DNA of 64,000 nucleotides from assembly GCA_020403425.1 (NCBI GenBank), contig JADBXR010000004.1:1-64000 (forward strand), written 5' to 3'. A model generated the notes under the pieces. It did not search any database and had not been told where the DNA came from. It worked only from the letters and a program-made list of their open reading frames with translations. The DNA comes from Chitinophagaceae bacterium (GTDB lineage: Bacteria; Bacteroidota; Bacteroidia; Chitinophagales; Chitinophagaceae). This document shows positions 8,953 through 16,976 of the stretch, piece by piece (the stretch's first letter is position 1; each line of letters begins with the position of its first letter). The position numbers and the translations under genes were made by a program.

Positions 8953-9487
8953 CTGGTACCAAAAAACTGTTTGCAATTATTACACTATCTGGCTATGCAG
9001 ACGAAAACCATGTTGAATCTTTTGTCAAACGCCATCACGACAAATGGGAGTCTCAATACTCTAAATGGAGTTATGAGTCTACAAAACAAAAGCTACTGGC
9101 GGCTTACTGGACCCGCATAGTCCCATGCACTTTTCCATCCTGTTTTTGTCTGGGGTCTTATTGTTTATGCTGGCCACTGGCAAACTTGAAAATCTCTCTG
9201 CGTTCGTAGCCATAATCACATGCTCCGGATTGCTTGTTTTTATCGTCCTTTATCTTATTCTTTACCGTCCTGTTTTTATGGATGATTATTCTCCTATGCT
9301 TCACCATGTTTCAGAACATATTAGTGGCGCTTTGAAGAAAGATCTTGAAAGTGTCAAAAAGGAGCAATACAGAGCGGTTGCTATTGTACTCATTCAACTT
9401 GTCACAAGCAAATTGGCCGGCTTTACCAAGCCAATGGGAAGCAAAATCACAAAAGATCAACTGGCCAGGCTATATGGAATATCTTAA
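8949..9487 (+). pseudogene. Frameshifted small membrane protein
   Basis: Two overlapping frames together look like one gene. The first (from the ATG at 8949) encodes about 55 charged residues (HDKWESQYSKWSYESTKQKL) ending near 9110. The second, entered near 9095-9125, encodes two membrane segments (FSILFLSGVLLFMLATGKL and a second around 9208-9265), then a soluble tail with SVKKEQYRAVAIVLIQLV and ITKDQLARLYGIS. The tail resembles proteins carried in Bacteroidota mobile elements, but I cannot name the family. The reading frame ends exactly where the integrase relic begins, so the 3' end was probably lost in the same rearrangement. Confidence 0.45.
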
Positions 9488-9766
9488 AGAAGTTGGGTGG
9501 GAAATTGCCTGCTTAAAGAAAACTGTAGTGAAAAATATCACAAAAGAAGGCATTAACAAACAGACTAGTTTCGCTAAATGGGAAATGCTTACAACACATA
9601 CGGCTAGAAGAAGTTTTGCAACAAATGAATTCTTAGCTGGTACTCCTGCTCTTACAATAATGGCTATAACTGGCCACAAAACAGAAAGGCTTTTCTAAAA
9701 TACATTAGGCTGAATTCGTCAGATCATGCTAAGCTCTTGAAGGATCACTGGGAAAAAAGGACTTAA
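9465..9766 (+). pseudogene. Integrase relic: C-terminal fragment with a 1-nt frameshift
   Basis: From about 9465 the frame reads YMEYLKEVGWEIACLKKTV and then THTARRSFATNEFLAG and AITGHKTER, nearly the same as the last quarter of the integrase at 3760-5025. At about 9687-9691 one base is missing relative to the intact gene (AAAACAGAAAGGCTTTTC), so the frame stops at 9698. In the next frame the expected ending resumes (LKYIRLNSSDHAKLLKDHWE) up to TAA at 9764-9766. The N-terminal three quarters are absent. It is a remnant of a related element and not functional. Confidence 0.85.
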
Positions 9767-9804
9767 CACTAATTCAATTTAAATTAAAACCATATTCTGA
9801 GTTG

Positions 9805-9878
9805 AATAGTCAATATTTAATCTGACAGCTTAAGAATCTTCAAATTAATCCCAACTGTCAGATTAAATATTGACTATT
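9805..9878. repeat. 74-bp palindromic element with perfect 24-bp arms
   Basis: AATAGTCAATATTTAATCTG plus ACAG (9805-9828) is the exact reverse complement of 9855-9878, with a 26-nt spacer. The right arm plus part of the spacer recurs, inverted, at 12566-12602. It could be a MITE-like element, the end of an insertion sequence, or a strong bidirectional terminator. It sits directly at the 3' end of the minus-strand gene 9879-10313. Confidence 0.75.
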
Positions 9879-10313
9879 TCAGTTTAGAAATGAAATTTTA
9901 TTAATCAAAAAAAAAGGGGTTCCATTCACCAATTTTAGTCGTTCGTATACAACGCCTGTGATGCAAATCTTTTTATTCAAATTTTGATTCAACCACAATG
10001 TTCGATCTAGCGCAGTATCAATCCCCTTATAAGGCAAATACATTCTGGTGGTCGAATTACTTAAAACAAAACTGATAGCAGACTTGTATTGGCGCCTGTC
10101 TATTAACCCAGCCTTCTGCAACTTAGCAATGGCATCGTCTTGAGAAATTTTTCCTACGGATATAAAGGTTGCGCTAAAACAAATGGTGTCCTTACTATCG
10201 TAAGCCCCTTTTGTGTTAAATATACTCGAGTCGAAATTTTTCGAGCATACGCACTGAGCAAGGCTTACTTTGCTTATCAGCAAGAATGCAAGAATAATGC
10301 TTTTTATTACCAT
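9879..10313 (-). CDS. Small exported protein, unrecognised
   Basis: A 144-residue protein with an N-terminal signal peptide (MVIKSIILAFLLISKVSLAQ, cleavage near 20), followed by CVCSKNF, so a periplasmic or secreted mature protein of about 124 residues. It contains a paired-cysteine start, one later cysteine in KKICITG and a hydrophobic C-terminus. No known domain is evident. It lies 60 nt downstream of the lipoprotein peptidase gene on the same strand, so the two probably form one transcript; it could be an inhibitor, partner or substrate. Its stop codon touches the 37-bp inverted repeat. Confidence 0.65.
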   Translation of the reverse strand: MVIKSIILAFLLISKVSLAQCVCSKNFDSSIFNTKGAYDSKDTICFSATFISVGKISQDDAIAKLQKAGLIDRRQYKSAISFVLSNSTTRMYLPYKGIDTALDRTLWLNQNLNKKICITGVVYERLKLVNGTPFFLINKISFLN

Positions 10314-10373
10314 GGCTAATAGTTTTTAAAATTATGGCATAAATGGTAAGGAAACCACTAAGAAAACACTAAT

Positions 10374-11996
10374 TCATTGTTTACTTTTCCTGATCATCGT
10401 CACAATGTAATCTCTTCTCGATGCAGCATAGTCGATAGCTTGCGACCTACCTGATATTTTGCCGGTGGCTGAATTATAGTACAGTTTATTGCCTGCACTT
10501 GCTCCTTGAGTCGGGGAGCCCGTGGCATTGTCGAAAAATGTAAAATAATGGCCATCGGCATCTGATCCTGCCCCTACAATTACAACAAAATGATCCGTCG
10601 TGTTGTCTGTGCCGGGATTAGAAGATCCAACTTCATCATCGATGCCAACAATAACAGGAATCCCACGTTGAAGTGCCGAAATCAAATATCCTACACCATT
10701 TTTTGCAGCGTTTATGTCTACTGTGCCAACACCATTTATTTCCTTATAGACCTGAATGGTTTGGCCTGGTATTAAATAGTCAGAAATTTTATACCCCTTT
10801 TTCATAATCTGCGCTTTGGCATAATCCATGCAATTTACCCGAACACCAGGAGTTAGCCATCCTACAAAATCGTTAATAGGAATTACCGATACGATGTTTG
10901 GCCAAGATTGAGTAATCTCGTCGTAATCAATATATGTTGAATTGTCTTCATTTCCAACATCATTATTATTCTCATCTCCGTCATCGGTATCAAGGTACGT
11001 TCGAGATGCATAAAAATTTGGAATGCTTTGGGCACCGGACCACCAAAATTGCCATGGATCACTTTGGCTATACAAAGATGGATTATTCCACGGCCAGCCT
11101 GTGCCGAAATCCCACCAATTTGAATTATTGGGGTCTTCAAAGCCCTGATTGCCGGATCCTCCAGTGCCGTCAGACCAACAGGACACATCTATGTCAATGG
11201 AAATTCCTACTAAATCCCAGTGCTCTCCATACGAGTATGAATAATAGTGCCATTCAAAATACAGCGTCATTGTAACAGTCATCAGGCAGTAGTCCTGATT
11301 AAGTTTAATACCATTTGATTTAGCAGTAGCGGTAGTTCCACCTTGCGGGGGGCCAGCTACAATGCGAGCATTTCTGATCTGAACACCTGAAATGTTTATG
11401 GTATCCTTATTATTGATAGATTTTTCAAACACGCCAAAAACCGCTTCTGTTGATCTTAGTGCAGCCCTGGCTGAGTCGTCGACTGGCCGGATTTTATCCA
11501 ATGAATCTTTGTTGTACAATCGATACGTGTAACTAGTGTCGTTATGCTTGTAAGCAGTGATGTATGACTGGATGCTCCCGTCATCATTCGATTGCAAGGG
11601 GATCAAAAATAGCCCCTTGGAGGTACCTACACTATTTGTATTCAGCTGTTGGCTTGATGTTGAATTAGTTTTGACAGTGGAAGTACCAGTCGCGATATTG
11701 CTCCCTAATGAATAAATAGTTTTGTCCCAAACTGGAACACCATTTTTCTTGATAAAAGCCGAAAGGTCCTTATTTAGTCCTGATTGTTTTTTAAACGAGT
11801 TTTGTAGATTTATTAAGATAGAATTCAGTGGTTTATCGCTAGCGTAAAATCGTTGCGAAGCTTGGGCATCGCTCATATCAATACGGTCGACTATCCGTTT
11901 TTGGCAGGCTGCAAAGAGTAGTATTGCAGTGCATAGCGAGCCAAAAATTGATACTCGTCTTCTCTCCCAAACTGTGAGTTTCCTTTTTAAGTACAT
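10374..11996 (-). CDS. Lipoprotein with C-terminal papain-like cysteine peptidase domain
   Basis: A 540-residue protein. A lipobox (LLFAAC, C31) after a positively charged N-terminus predicts a lipoprotein. The middle (210-360) is rich in Trp, Gly, Asn and Asp. Residues about 365-540 look like a papain/C39-like fold: nucleophile C389 in VNCMDYAKAQ, H469 in TTDHFVVIVG and D489 in FFDN, in the right order and spacing for the Cys-His-Asp set. It may cleave peptides or amide bonds at the cell surface. It forms a pair with the small exported protein downstream. The catalytic triad is my inference from motif order; the substrate is unknown. Confidence 0.6.
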   Translation of the reverse strand: MYLKRKLTVWERRRVSIFGSLCTAILLFAACQKRIVDRIDMSDAQASQRFYASDKPLNSILINLQNSFKKQSGLNKDLSAFIKKNGVPVWDKTIYSLGSNIATGTSTVKTNSTSSQQLNTNSVGTSKGLFLIPLQSNDDGSIQSYITAYKHNDTSYTYRLYNKDSLDKIRPVDDSARAALRSTEAVFGVFEKSINNKDTINISGVQIRNARIVAGPPQGGTTATAKSNGIKLNQDYCLMTVTMTLYFEWHYYSYSYGEHWDLVGISIDIDVSCWSDGTGGSGNQGFEDPNNSNWWDFGTGWPWNNPSLYSQSDPWQFWWSGAQSIPNFYASRTYLDTDDGDENNNDVGNEDNSTYIDYDEITQSWPNIVSVIPINDFVGWLTPGVRVNCMDYAKAQIMKKGYKISDYLIPGQTIQVYKEINGVGTVDINAAKNGVGYLISALQRGIPVIVGIDDEVGSSNPGTDNTTDHFVVIVGAGSDADGHYFTFFDNATGSPTQGASAGNKLYYNSATGKISGRSQAIDYAASRRDYIVTMIRKSKQ

Positions 11997-12731
11997 ATAG
12001 TTTTGATTTTATTTGTTAATACAAGAATATGTTCGTTCAACAACATTCATCATTTATAATAGTGTGAGATATTTTTTGACATTTAATTATCACTAACTAG
12101 AAAAATCCATTTATATCTTTTTGCAACAATAAATACTGCACTACAGTATTATATCAATACATCACGGTTGCAGAATGGCGTACCTGTACACCATTCTGCA
12201 GCAGTATAAGCTGAAATCAACTTATTGTGTGGTCAAGGATTGTATCAGTAAATGCCACTCGTGGAGGGGGATGAAACGAGTAGTTCTTAGTGTTGTGGAA
12301 TTTAAAAGTATAATAATAAATCGGAATTTGCAAATTATTGTTAGCCGCAATCATGCTTGAAGAATCCCATACGCAAGTTTGTTGTTTTTCTTGCTTCTCA
12401 AAAATAAGAGTACGCTTTAAGCTTGCAAATGTGGGCACTATTCAGAAAACGTTAAATAAATTCAAAAATCATTGTTGCATGTATTATCTAACAAAACGAA
12501 CACAACCGAATGATTCCGAGAAAAAAGTTTATTACACTGGAGGCTTCAATGGCAAGTGTGATTTGAAATAGTCAATACTTAATCTGACAGTTGGGATTAA
12601 TTGCAATTGAGAAACACTAAATTTTGAGTCTTTCGTTCTAAACTAGCAGTTACAAATCTACTGGCCAAAAAAGCAGATTTCTTCGATTAGATTGAAATTA
12701 CAAGTAACCCCCTTTCTTTAAATTGTATTAG
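11997..12731. other. 735-nt gene-free stretch with two hairpins
   Basis: No convincing coding frame on either strand; the short frames here lack family features. Two hairpins stand out: AATACTG/CAGTATT at 12131-12150, and GCAGAATGG (12170-12178) with CCATTCTGC (12191-12199). The right inverted repeat of the candidate cassette is at 12566-12602. The stretch upstream of 11996 must contain the promoter of the lipoprotein operon. Confidence 0.5.
12566..12602 (+). repeat. Right inverted copy of the 37-bp repeat
   Basis: AAATAGTCAATACTTAATCT and the next 17 nt (GACAGTTGGGATTAATT) match the reverse complement of 9843-9879 with one difference. Beyond 12602 the similarity stops, so only one arm and half the spacer of the left palindrome are present. 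Confidence 0.75.
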
Positions 12732-13313
12732 TTATTTGATAACCCTTTGTTTCCTGCTTGAAGACCCCTGCCTTTCCCCCGCTAGCCTCATAGAATCCAC
12801 CCAATCCCGCATCCTCTTCTCTTCCGATAGAACCTTATCCTCAAAATCATCCTTCCTCGCTACATAAATGCTGTCTGTACGATGGCAGAGTTGCCTTACT
12901 TCGCGATCGCCATACGCTTTAAGGTAGCGGTATTTTATATCATTCTCACGAAACTGTTCTTTCTCCCCGATCTGTACCAACCATTGCCAGGATAACAGTA
13001 TGGTAATCATCAGCAGTCCGGCAGCTATCCAAATACCTTTATGCAGGTGGTGTTTATGTTCTACTGTTGCCCTGCCGGGAAGGGCTTTAATTTGGCTTTC
13101 CAGGCCGGTGATGACGGTAAGTATGGTATCCTGTTTACGGGCTCCCTTTTGGCCCTGCAATTGCTGGTCGGCCATACCCTGTCGTATAGAGTCTATCTGC
13201 CTATTGAGTATAACCCAATTTTCCTCTCCGGGAGTAGCAGGTTTTTGAACCTGCAGCAGCAGGATCACCTGATCCAGTTTCTCGACTATCATTTCAGTGA
13301 CTATATTGCTCAT
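12732..13313 (-). CDS. Mobilization-module membrane protein
   Basis: A 193-residue protein overlapping the relaxase stop by 4 nt (13310-13313), hence coupled to it. The N-terminal half is a predicted coiled region (KLDQVILLLQVQKP, VILNRQIDSIRQGMADQQ); one membrane segment lies at about residues 93-112 (IWIAAGLLMITILLSWQWLV); the C-terminal half is charged. Genes of this layout follow the relaxase in many Bacteroidota mobilizable elements. It may tether the relaxosome to the membrane or to a coupling protein, but no function has been shown that I know of. Named by position and topology. Confidence 0.6.
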   Translation of the reverse strand: MSNIVTEMIVEKLDQVILLLQVQKPATPGEENWVILNRQIDSIRQGMADQQLQGQKGARKQDTILTVITGLESQIKALPGRATVEHKHHLHKGIWIAAGLLMITILLSWQWLVQIGEKEQFRENDIKYRYLKAYGDREVRQLCHRTDSIYVARKDDFEDKVLSEEKRMRDWVDSMRLAGERQGSSSRKQRVIK

Positions 13314-14215
13314 AAGCCTAAACCTTTTGATTTTCTTTCTCTTTTCTTCCTGAGTAATTCTTCTGGTGTATTCTCATATCTCTCCTCTGGTTTTAACAGC
13401 AAGGCAATCAGATCTTGCTGCTGGTATTTCTCCTTGTGTTTTAAACCGGTTTCAAGTTGTTTTCCTGGGTGCAGTTTGATCTCTCGTTTTTGGTCAAGGA
13501 TCTTTTGGAGGTTGCGGTAGGAAAACCGGCGGTCTATTTCTGAACCTTTGTACCTGAACTGCCCCTTTTTAAAACTCACTCCCTGCACTTCCTTTGTCTG
13601 TCCTTTGTACTTATAGATCATGTCGATCTGTATAGCTTTTAACATGCCCTCCAGCTCGGTTACATTCTGGGCCTTAATCAGCCCTTCCTGTATCGCCTGG
13701 TATATCTCATAGCGGGTTCGATCCTGGGCATTCATTTGACGGATATGCGTCTTTTTGAGGTCCTTTTTTTCTGCCGGTGCTAAGCCGTGTCTCTGGGTTA
13801 ATTCCTGCGCCTTTTTCTTACCCCTTAGACCAAGGAAATTATCCTTAATGGTTCTGCCATCATTGCCCACCCGGTTCAGCACAATGTGCAGGTGTTTATG
13901 CTCTTTCTCCCGGTGGCTTACCACCACATATTGGGTCTGGATGATGTCCAATTCTCTTAAATATTCCCGGGCAATTTCTGCCAGCTTTTCATCCTGTAAA
14001 TCCTCTCCCGGCGGAAAGGCTAAAATGATGTGTTGCACCGGGCTGGACAGGTTCGGATTTTCTCTCGCTTGCAGGTCAAAATCCTCTGCCATTTTTCGGT
14101 AATCATATTCCCTTACCCCTTCGGCTACAATCAACCTGGCTTCCTCCCGTTTTTCAAGCAGGTAACGGCATACACGGGAGAAACTTTTGGCCGGTTTTAT
14201 CACTTTACTGATCAT
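13310..14215 (-). CDS. Relaxase/mobilization nuclease
   Basis: A 301-residue relaxase. The N-terminal 150 residues form the nuclease domain: the metal-binding histidine motif is EHKHLHIVLNRVG near residues 105-117, preceded by QYVVVSHREKEHKH. The nucleophilic tyrosine is probably among the early YLLEK or EYDYRK residues. It would nick oriT and carry the strand during conjugal transfer using another element's secretion system. It overlaps MobC (ATGA at 14212-14215) and the membrane protein gene, forming a three-gene operon. The C-terminal half is basic and helical. The length is short for a relaxase but typical for Bacteroidota mobilizable elements. Confidence 0.9.
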   Translation of the reverse strand: MISKVIKPAKSFSRVCRYLLEKREEARLIVAEGVREYDYRKMAEDFDLQARENPNLSSPVQHIILAFPPGEDLQDEKLAEIAREYLRELDIIQTQYVVVSHREKEHKHLHIVLNRVGNDGRTIKDNFLGLRGKKKAQELTQRHGLAPAEKKDLKKTHIRQMNAQDRTRYEIYQAIQEGLIKAQNVTELEGMLKAIQIDMIYKYKGQTKEVQGVSFKKGQFRYKGSEIDRRFSYRNLQKILDQKREIKLHPGKQLETGLKHKEKYQQQDLIALLLKPEERYENTPEELLRKKRERKSKGLGL

Positions 14216-14562
14216 GCTTTTGCCCTCCCTAAAATCTCTTCCAATTGTTGCAGAAGACTTAAGAAAACAGCGCTGGTTTTCAGCAGCCCTTCCGCGTTTG
14301 CTTTTTTGGCCATTTGGTTGATATTATTAGCGATTCCGGCAAGGGTTTTTATTTGCTGTTTTTCCTCTCCCGAAAGCCTGGCATATACATGCCCATGGAT
14401 GGCCATCTGTCTCACATATACAGTGAGCTTTAAACCGGCATTGGCAGCTTTATTTTTAACGATATGGTACTCCAGTTCCGTAAACCGGATACCGGTAGCT
14501 GCTTTGCGCTTAATTGCCTTTTGGGGTCTCCCTCCTTTTGTCTTCACACTGTCCATCTTCAC
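14212..14562 (-). CDS. MobC-like relaxosome accessory protein
   Basis: A 116-residue protein with a ribbon-helix-helix-like N-terminus (TGIRFTELEYHIVKNKAANA) and the MobC C-terminal pattern (LAGIANNINQMAKKANAEG). MobC proteins bind oriT DNA and help the relaxase to nick. It is first in the mobC-relaxase-membrane-protein operon, overlapping the relaxase by 4 nt. The basic N-terminus (KGGRPQKAIKRKA) fits DNA contact. A candidate oriT hairpin lies 46 nt upstream of its start. Confidence 0.88.
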   Translation of the reverse strand: MKMDSVKTKGGRPQKAIKRKAATGIRFTELEYHIVKNKAANAGLKLTVYVRQMAIHGHVYARLSGEEKQQIKTLAGIANNINQMAKKANAEGLLKTSAVFLSLLQQLEEILGRAKA

Positions 14563-14607
14563 TGATTTTTAGTCTTTCTCACCTTTTGCGACCAACGGGA
14601 GTCAAAA

Positions 14608-14647
14608 GCAAGCGGTAGCGTTTTCGTGCAACGAAAACACCGCTTGC
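14608..14647. other. Candidate oriT hairpin between mobC and the primase gene
   Basis: GCAAGCGGT (14608-14616) pairs with ACCGCTTGC (14639-14647), and inside it GTTTTCG (14620-14626) pairs with CGAAAAC (14632-14638); the loop is TGCAA with a 3-nt bulge. Such a hairpin directly upstream of mobC and the relaxase is where oriT usually lies. It could instead be a transcription terminator for the primase gene, though there is no clear T tract. Confidence 0.5.
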
Positions 14648-14695
14648 CATGTATGAAAAGAGATAACATTAACCCGGGGGGCGATTACCTGATTA

Positions 14696-15592
14696 TTATG
14701 GTCTGAGTCCCTTTCGCTGGCCAAGGTTTCTTCCCTGATCCACCAGCCATTCATTCAGATCCTTACAACCTTTGTAGAGGCTTCGCTCATCCATTACCCG
14801 GTCTGTTCTTTGCTGTAATTCTTTGATACATTTCTGGCCGGCTGTATCATTATCCAGGTATAAATGAATCTGTTGATGTTTCTCCATCAGCAGTAAACTG
14901 CGGGTGAAAAAAGAAAGGGAATTCAGGACCAGAATATTGGGGGTTGGTGCCTCCTGTTTTAACCCTCTTTTTTGGGCAAGCGTTTCGTAGGATAAAAAGT
15001 CAAAAAATCCTTCGAATACCGCTATCCGGTTAGACTCCCGATTTAAGTAAGTCACAAACTTCGGGGATGTCGATCCTTTGAAACCCGGCGATCGAAGCTC
15101 GTAACCACCGCTGTTGTTCTTAAAACCTATGGCCCGGTAAGTACAGTCCCTTACCTGATACAATACCTCATGGCAATATTTTGCGGCAATGGATGGGCTA
15201 ATATGGCGGGACTGTAGATAGCTAAGTAATGCCGAGGCGGTAATCCTTTCTTTTACGCTTTGAATGATGATGCCATTTTCATCCTGATCTGGAAGCTTTT
15301 TTTGCCGGGGAAAGGAAAGATCGGGATTGGTGGAAAGTGATCCGATTTTAGCCAGGGCTGTTGTGATATCGCAGTGGTATAAGGTGCAGACCAGGTCCAC
15401 CACCGTACCGCCCTTCCCTAGTCCAAAATCGTACCACGTGTTTTTGGCACTATTGACCTTAAAGGAAGGGGTATTGTCTGGATGTAAGGGAGAATGGTAC
15501 CAGTGGTCGTTTCGCCTTGTTTTAACAGGACTGTGGCCAAGGGATGCCAAAACTGATACCAGCTCCAACTGATTTGCCTGTTCGCAGTTCAT
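14696..15592 (-). CDS. Mobile-element DNA primase with CHC2-like and Toprim domains
   Basis: A 298-residue protein. Residues about 25-70 match a CHC2-type primase finger (HSPLHPDNTPSFKVNSAKNT, YDFGLGKGGTVVDLV) though the zinc ligands are mostly replaced. A Toprim domain follows with FEGFFDFLSYE (acidic Glu) and HLYLDNDTAGQK (the DxD-like part), around residues 193-255. It would prime DNA synthesis of the transferred strand or of an excised circle. Its start overlaps the stop of the upstream HTH gene by 4 nt. Related short primases are standard in Bacteroidota mobilizable islands. No helicase domain is attached. Confidence 0.85.
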   Translation of the reverse strand: MNCEQANQLELVSVLASLGHSPVKTRRNDHWYHSPLHPDNTPSFKVNSAKNTWYDFGLGKGGTVVDLVCTLYHCDITTALAKIGSLSTNPDLSFPRQKKLPDQDENGIIIQSVKERITASALLSYLQSRHISPSIAAKYCHEVLYQVRDCTYRAIGFKNNSGGYELRSPGFKGSTSPKFVTYLNRESNRIAVFEGFFDFLSYETLAQKRGLKQEAPTPNILVLNSLSFFTRSLLLMEKHQQIHLYLDNDTAGQKCIKELQQRTDRVMDERSLYKGCKDLNEWLVDQGRNLGQRKGLRP

Positions 15593-15888
15593 GATCTGGG
15601 TTGTTGGATAAGGGCTTCAATATCTGTGCGCAGAAAGTAGCGGCGAGAGCGGACTTTAAAACTCTTCAGCCTGTCCTGTTTCATCCACTCATACAGGGTT
15701 GGTTTGGAGACCTGGAACAGCTCACAGACCTCTGCTACTTTGAGCAGGGTTTTCTCAGGTAAATAGGGATTGGGATTCTCGGGCTTGGGGGTGGCCAGTC
15801 TGGCATCTACCACTTCTTCTACTAAAGTCTTCATTTGCTTCCAGAATTCCACCTGGGTTACTGGAAAAAGCATCGGTGTTTCCTGCAT
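15589..15888 (-). CDS. Excisionase-like helix-turn-helix protein
   Basis: A 99-residue protein with a C-terminal HTH_17 domain (LLKVAEVCELFQVSKPTLYE then KSFKVRSRRYFLRTDIEALI). The first 45 residues include a short helix and a Pro-rich linker. It begins the HTH-primase operon. Proteins of this type regulate excision or transcription of the element. It differs clearly in sequence from the HTH protein at 351-638, as expected for separate elements. The gap 15889-16167 holds no gene. Confidence 0.8.
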   Translation of the reverse strand: MQETPMLFPVTQVEFWKQMKTLVEEVVDARLATPKPENPNPYLPEKTLLKVAEVCELFQVSKPTLYEWMKQDRLKSFKVRSRRYFLRTDIEALIQQPRS

Positions 15889-16167
15889 ACATCACATTTT
15901 CAAGGGTTCACAATTGAATTTCTTTGTCTTAGGTAAAACTACATTCAGGCAAATCACCGATTTCGTAGTCTTATTCGTAGTCGCCGCAAAAAAAGTGTCA
16001 GGTAATTAAAGAAGGGGAAGAATTGGGAGATTGCCGGAATACCGGTACTGTCTTTTTCCTAATACACGGCTCGGTTTAACAAAAGCAACTATCAAAACAA
16101 AAGTAGTAAGCTCACGAATGTAAATGGTTGATGCTGACCAACCTTACATAGCGAGAGTGTAAAGGCT

Positions 16168-16971
16168 TTAATATTTAAGGGAAACTAAAATCTCCTGTAG
16201 CAGCGCAATTTTATTGGTGATTTCCAGCAAATCGGAATTGTTAATGCTGTAGGTTTCTTTGTAGCGTGTTTCAATATAGGCCCGTTGAAGTAATTGAAAC
16301 AAACGTTTTTCATTTTCTATATGCCGATTAAACACTTTGCTCACATTGCTATTTGCAATTGAACAGTACCTGATAAGCTTGTCAAGATTATGCGAATTCA
16401 CACATAATCCAATGGAGATTTTCAGTATCGCATGGAGCCCAAATTCTGCGGCCTGATGTAGCATAAATGCAGCCATCTTATTTTGCTGCCTGACCTTGTA
16501 CAAGTCGGCACCAGCCAAAAACTCTTGCATCAAATCAAGCCCTTTGGTGTGTGCTGCTTCCCGGAATGCTTTAATGGTATCGGGAGCAACTTCATTTACA
16601 TCCCCAAATGATACACTAAGATCCTCAAACAGCAAGGTAGCTTTTGTCCTAACCTGATAGGCAAAACGGTGCCCATCCTTCAACCACTGATTAAACTGCT
16701 CAAATTCCAGAACGATGGCTGTCACCGGGCAGATAGGAAGGCAGGTTGATTCGATCTTGTCCTGCAGGCTGTTGTAACTGGCTTCATGGGTTCGTTTAAT
16801 CAATACCAAGAGGAAGTAATGATTAGTCGTTTCGTCTGTTAACGATTCCAAAGAAAAGACGGTCTCTATACAATACTTTACTGAACCTACACCTAACAAG
16901 AATATTCTAACTGCCGGAGCTACCGTAAGAATCTGCCTTGATAGCCTGATGTATTCATCTGTCTGGAACAT
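16168..16971 (-). CDS. HEPN-domain protein with degenerate nucleotidyltransferase-like N-terminus
   Basis: A 267-residue protein from the ATG at 16971; a TTG nine nt upstream is possible. The N-terminal 110 residues resemble a MNT-type nucleotidyltransferase in layout but the acidic metal ligands are missing (YFLLVLIKRTHE where aspartates are expected). The C-terminal HEPN domain (about 140-267) is clear: KMAAFMLHQAAEFGLHAILK, NSHNLDKLIRYCS, EKRLFQLLQRAYIETRYKE. I see no R-x4-6-H RNase motif, so it may bind rather than cut nucleic acid or nucleotide. It starts 5 nt after the upstream gene's stop, so the two are one operon. Confidence 0.75.
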   Translation of the reverse strand: MFQTDEYIRLSRQILTVAPAVRIFLLGVGSVKYCIETVFSLESLTDETTNHYFLLVLIKRTHEASYNSLQDKIESTCLPICPVTAIVLEFEQFNQWLKDGHRFAYQVRTKATLLFEDLSVSFGDVNEVAPDTIKAFREAAHTKGLDLMQEFLAGADLYKVRQQNKMAAFMLHQAAEFGLHAILKISIGLCVNSHNLDKLIRYCSIANSNVSKVFNRHIENEKRLFQLLQRAYIETRYKETYSINNSDLLEITNKIALLQEILVSLKY

Positions 16972-16976
16972 ACGCC

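Larger units (their letters stand above)
9843..12602. mobile_element. Candidate two-gene cassette bounded by 37-bp inverted repeats
   Basis: Reading inward, the left end (9843-9879) and right end (12602-12566) both read AATTAATCCCAACTGTCAGA and continue for 37 nt with one mismatch. They enclose two minus-strand secreted-protein genes and 730 nt of non-coding DNA, with no transposase. I saw no target-site duplication. Either the cassette moves in trans, or two copies of a small repeat happen to flank it. Confidence 0.4.

Noticed and set aside
12175..12571. Short frames in the 12.0-12.7 kb gap
   Set aside because: Under 80 codons, no ribosome site or domain, frames on both strands equally open because of AT-rich DNA.
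16168..16971. Classic MNT-HEPN toxin-antitoxin
   Set aside because: Both domains are in one protein, the nucleotidyltransferase acidic residues are missing and no clear R-x4-6-H motif is seen.
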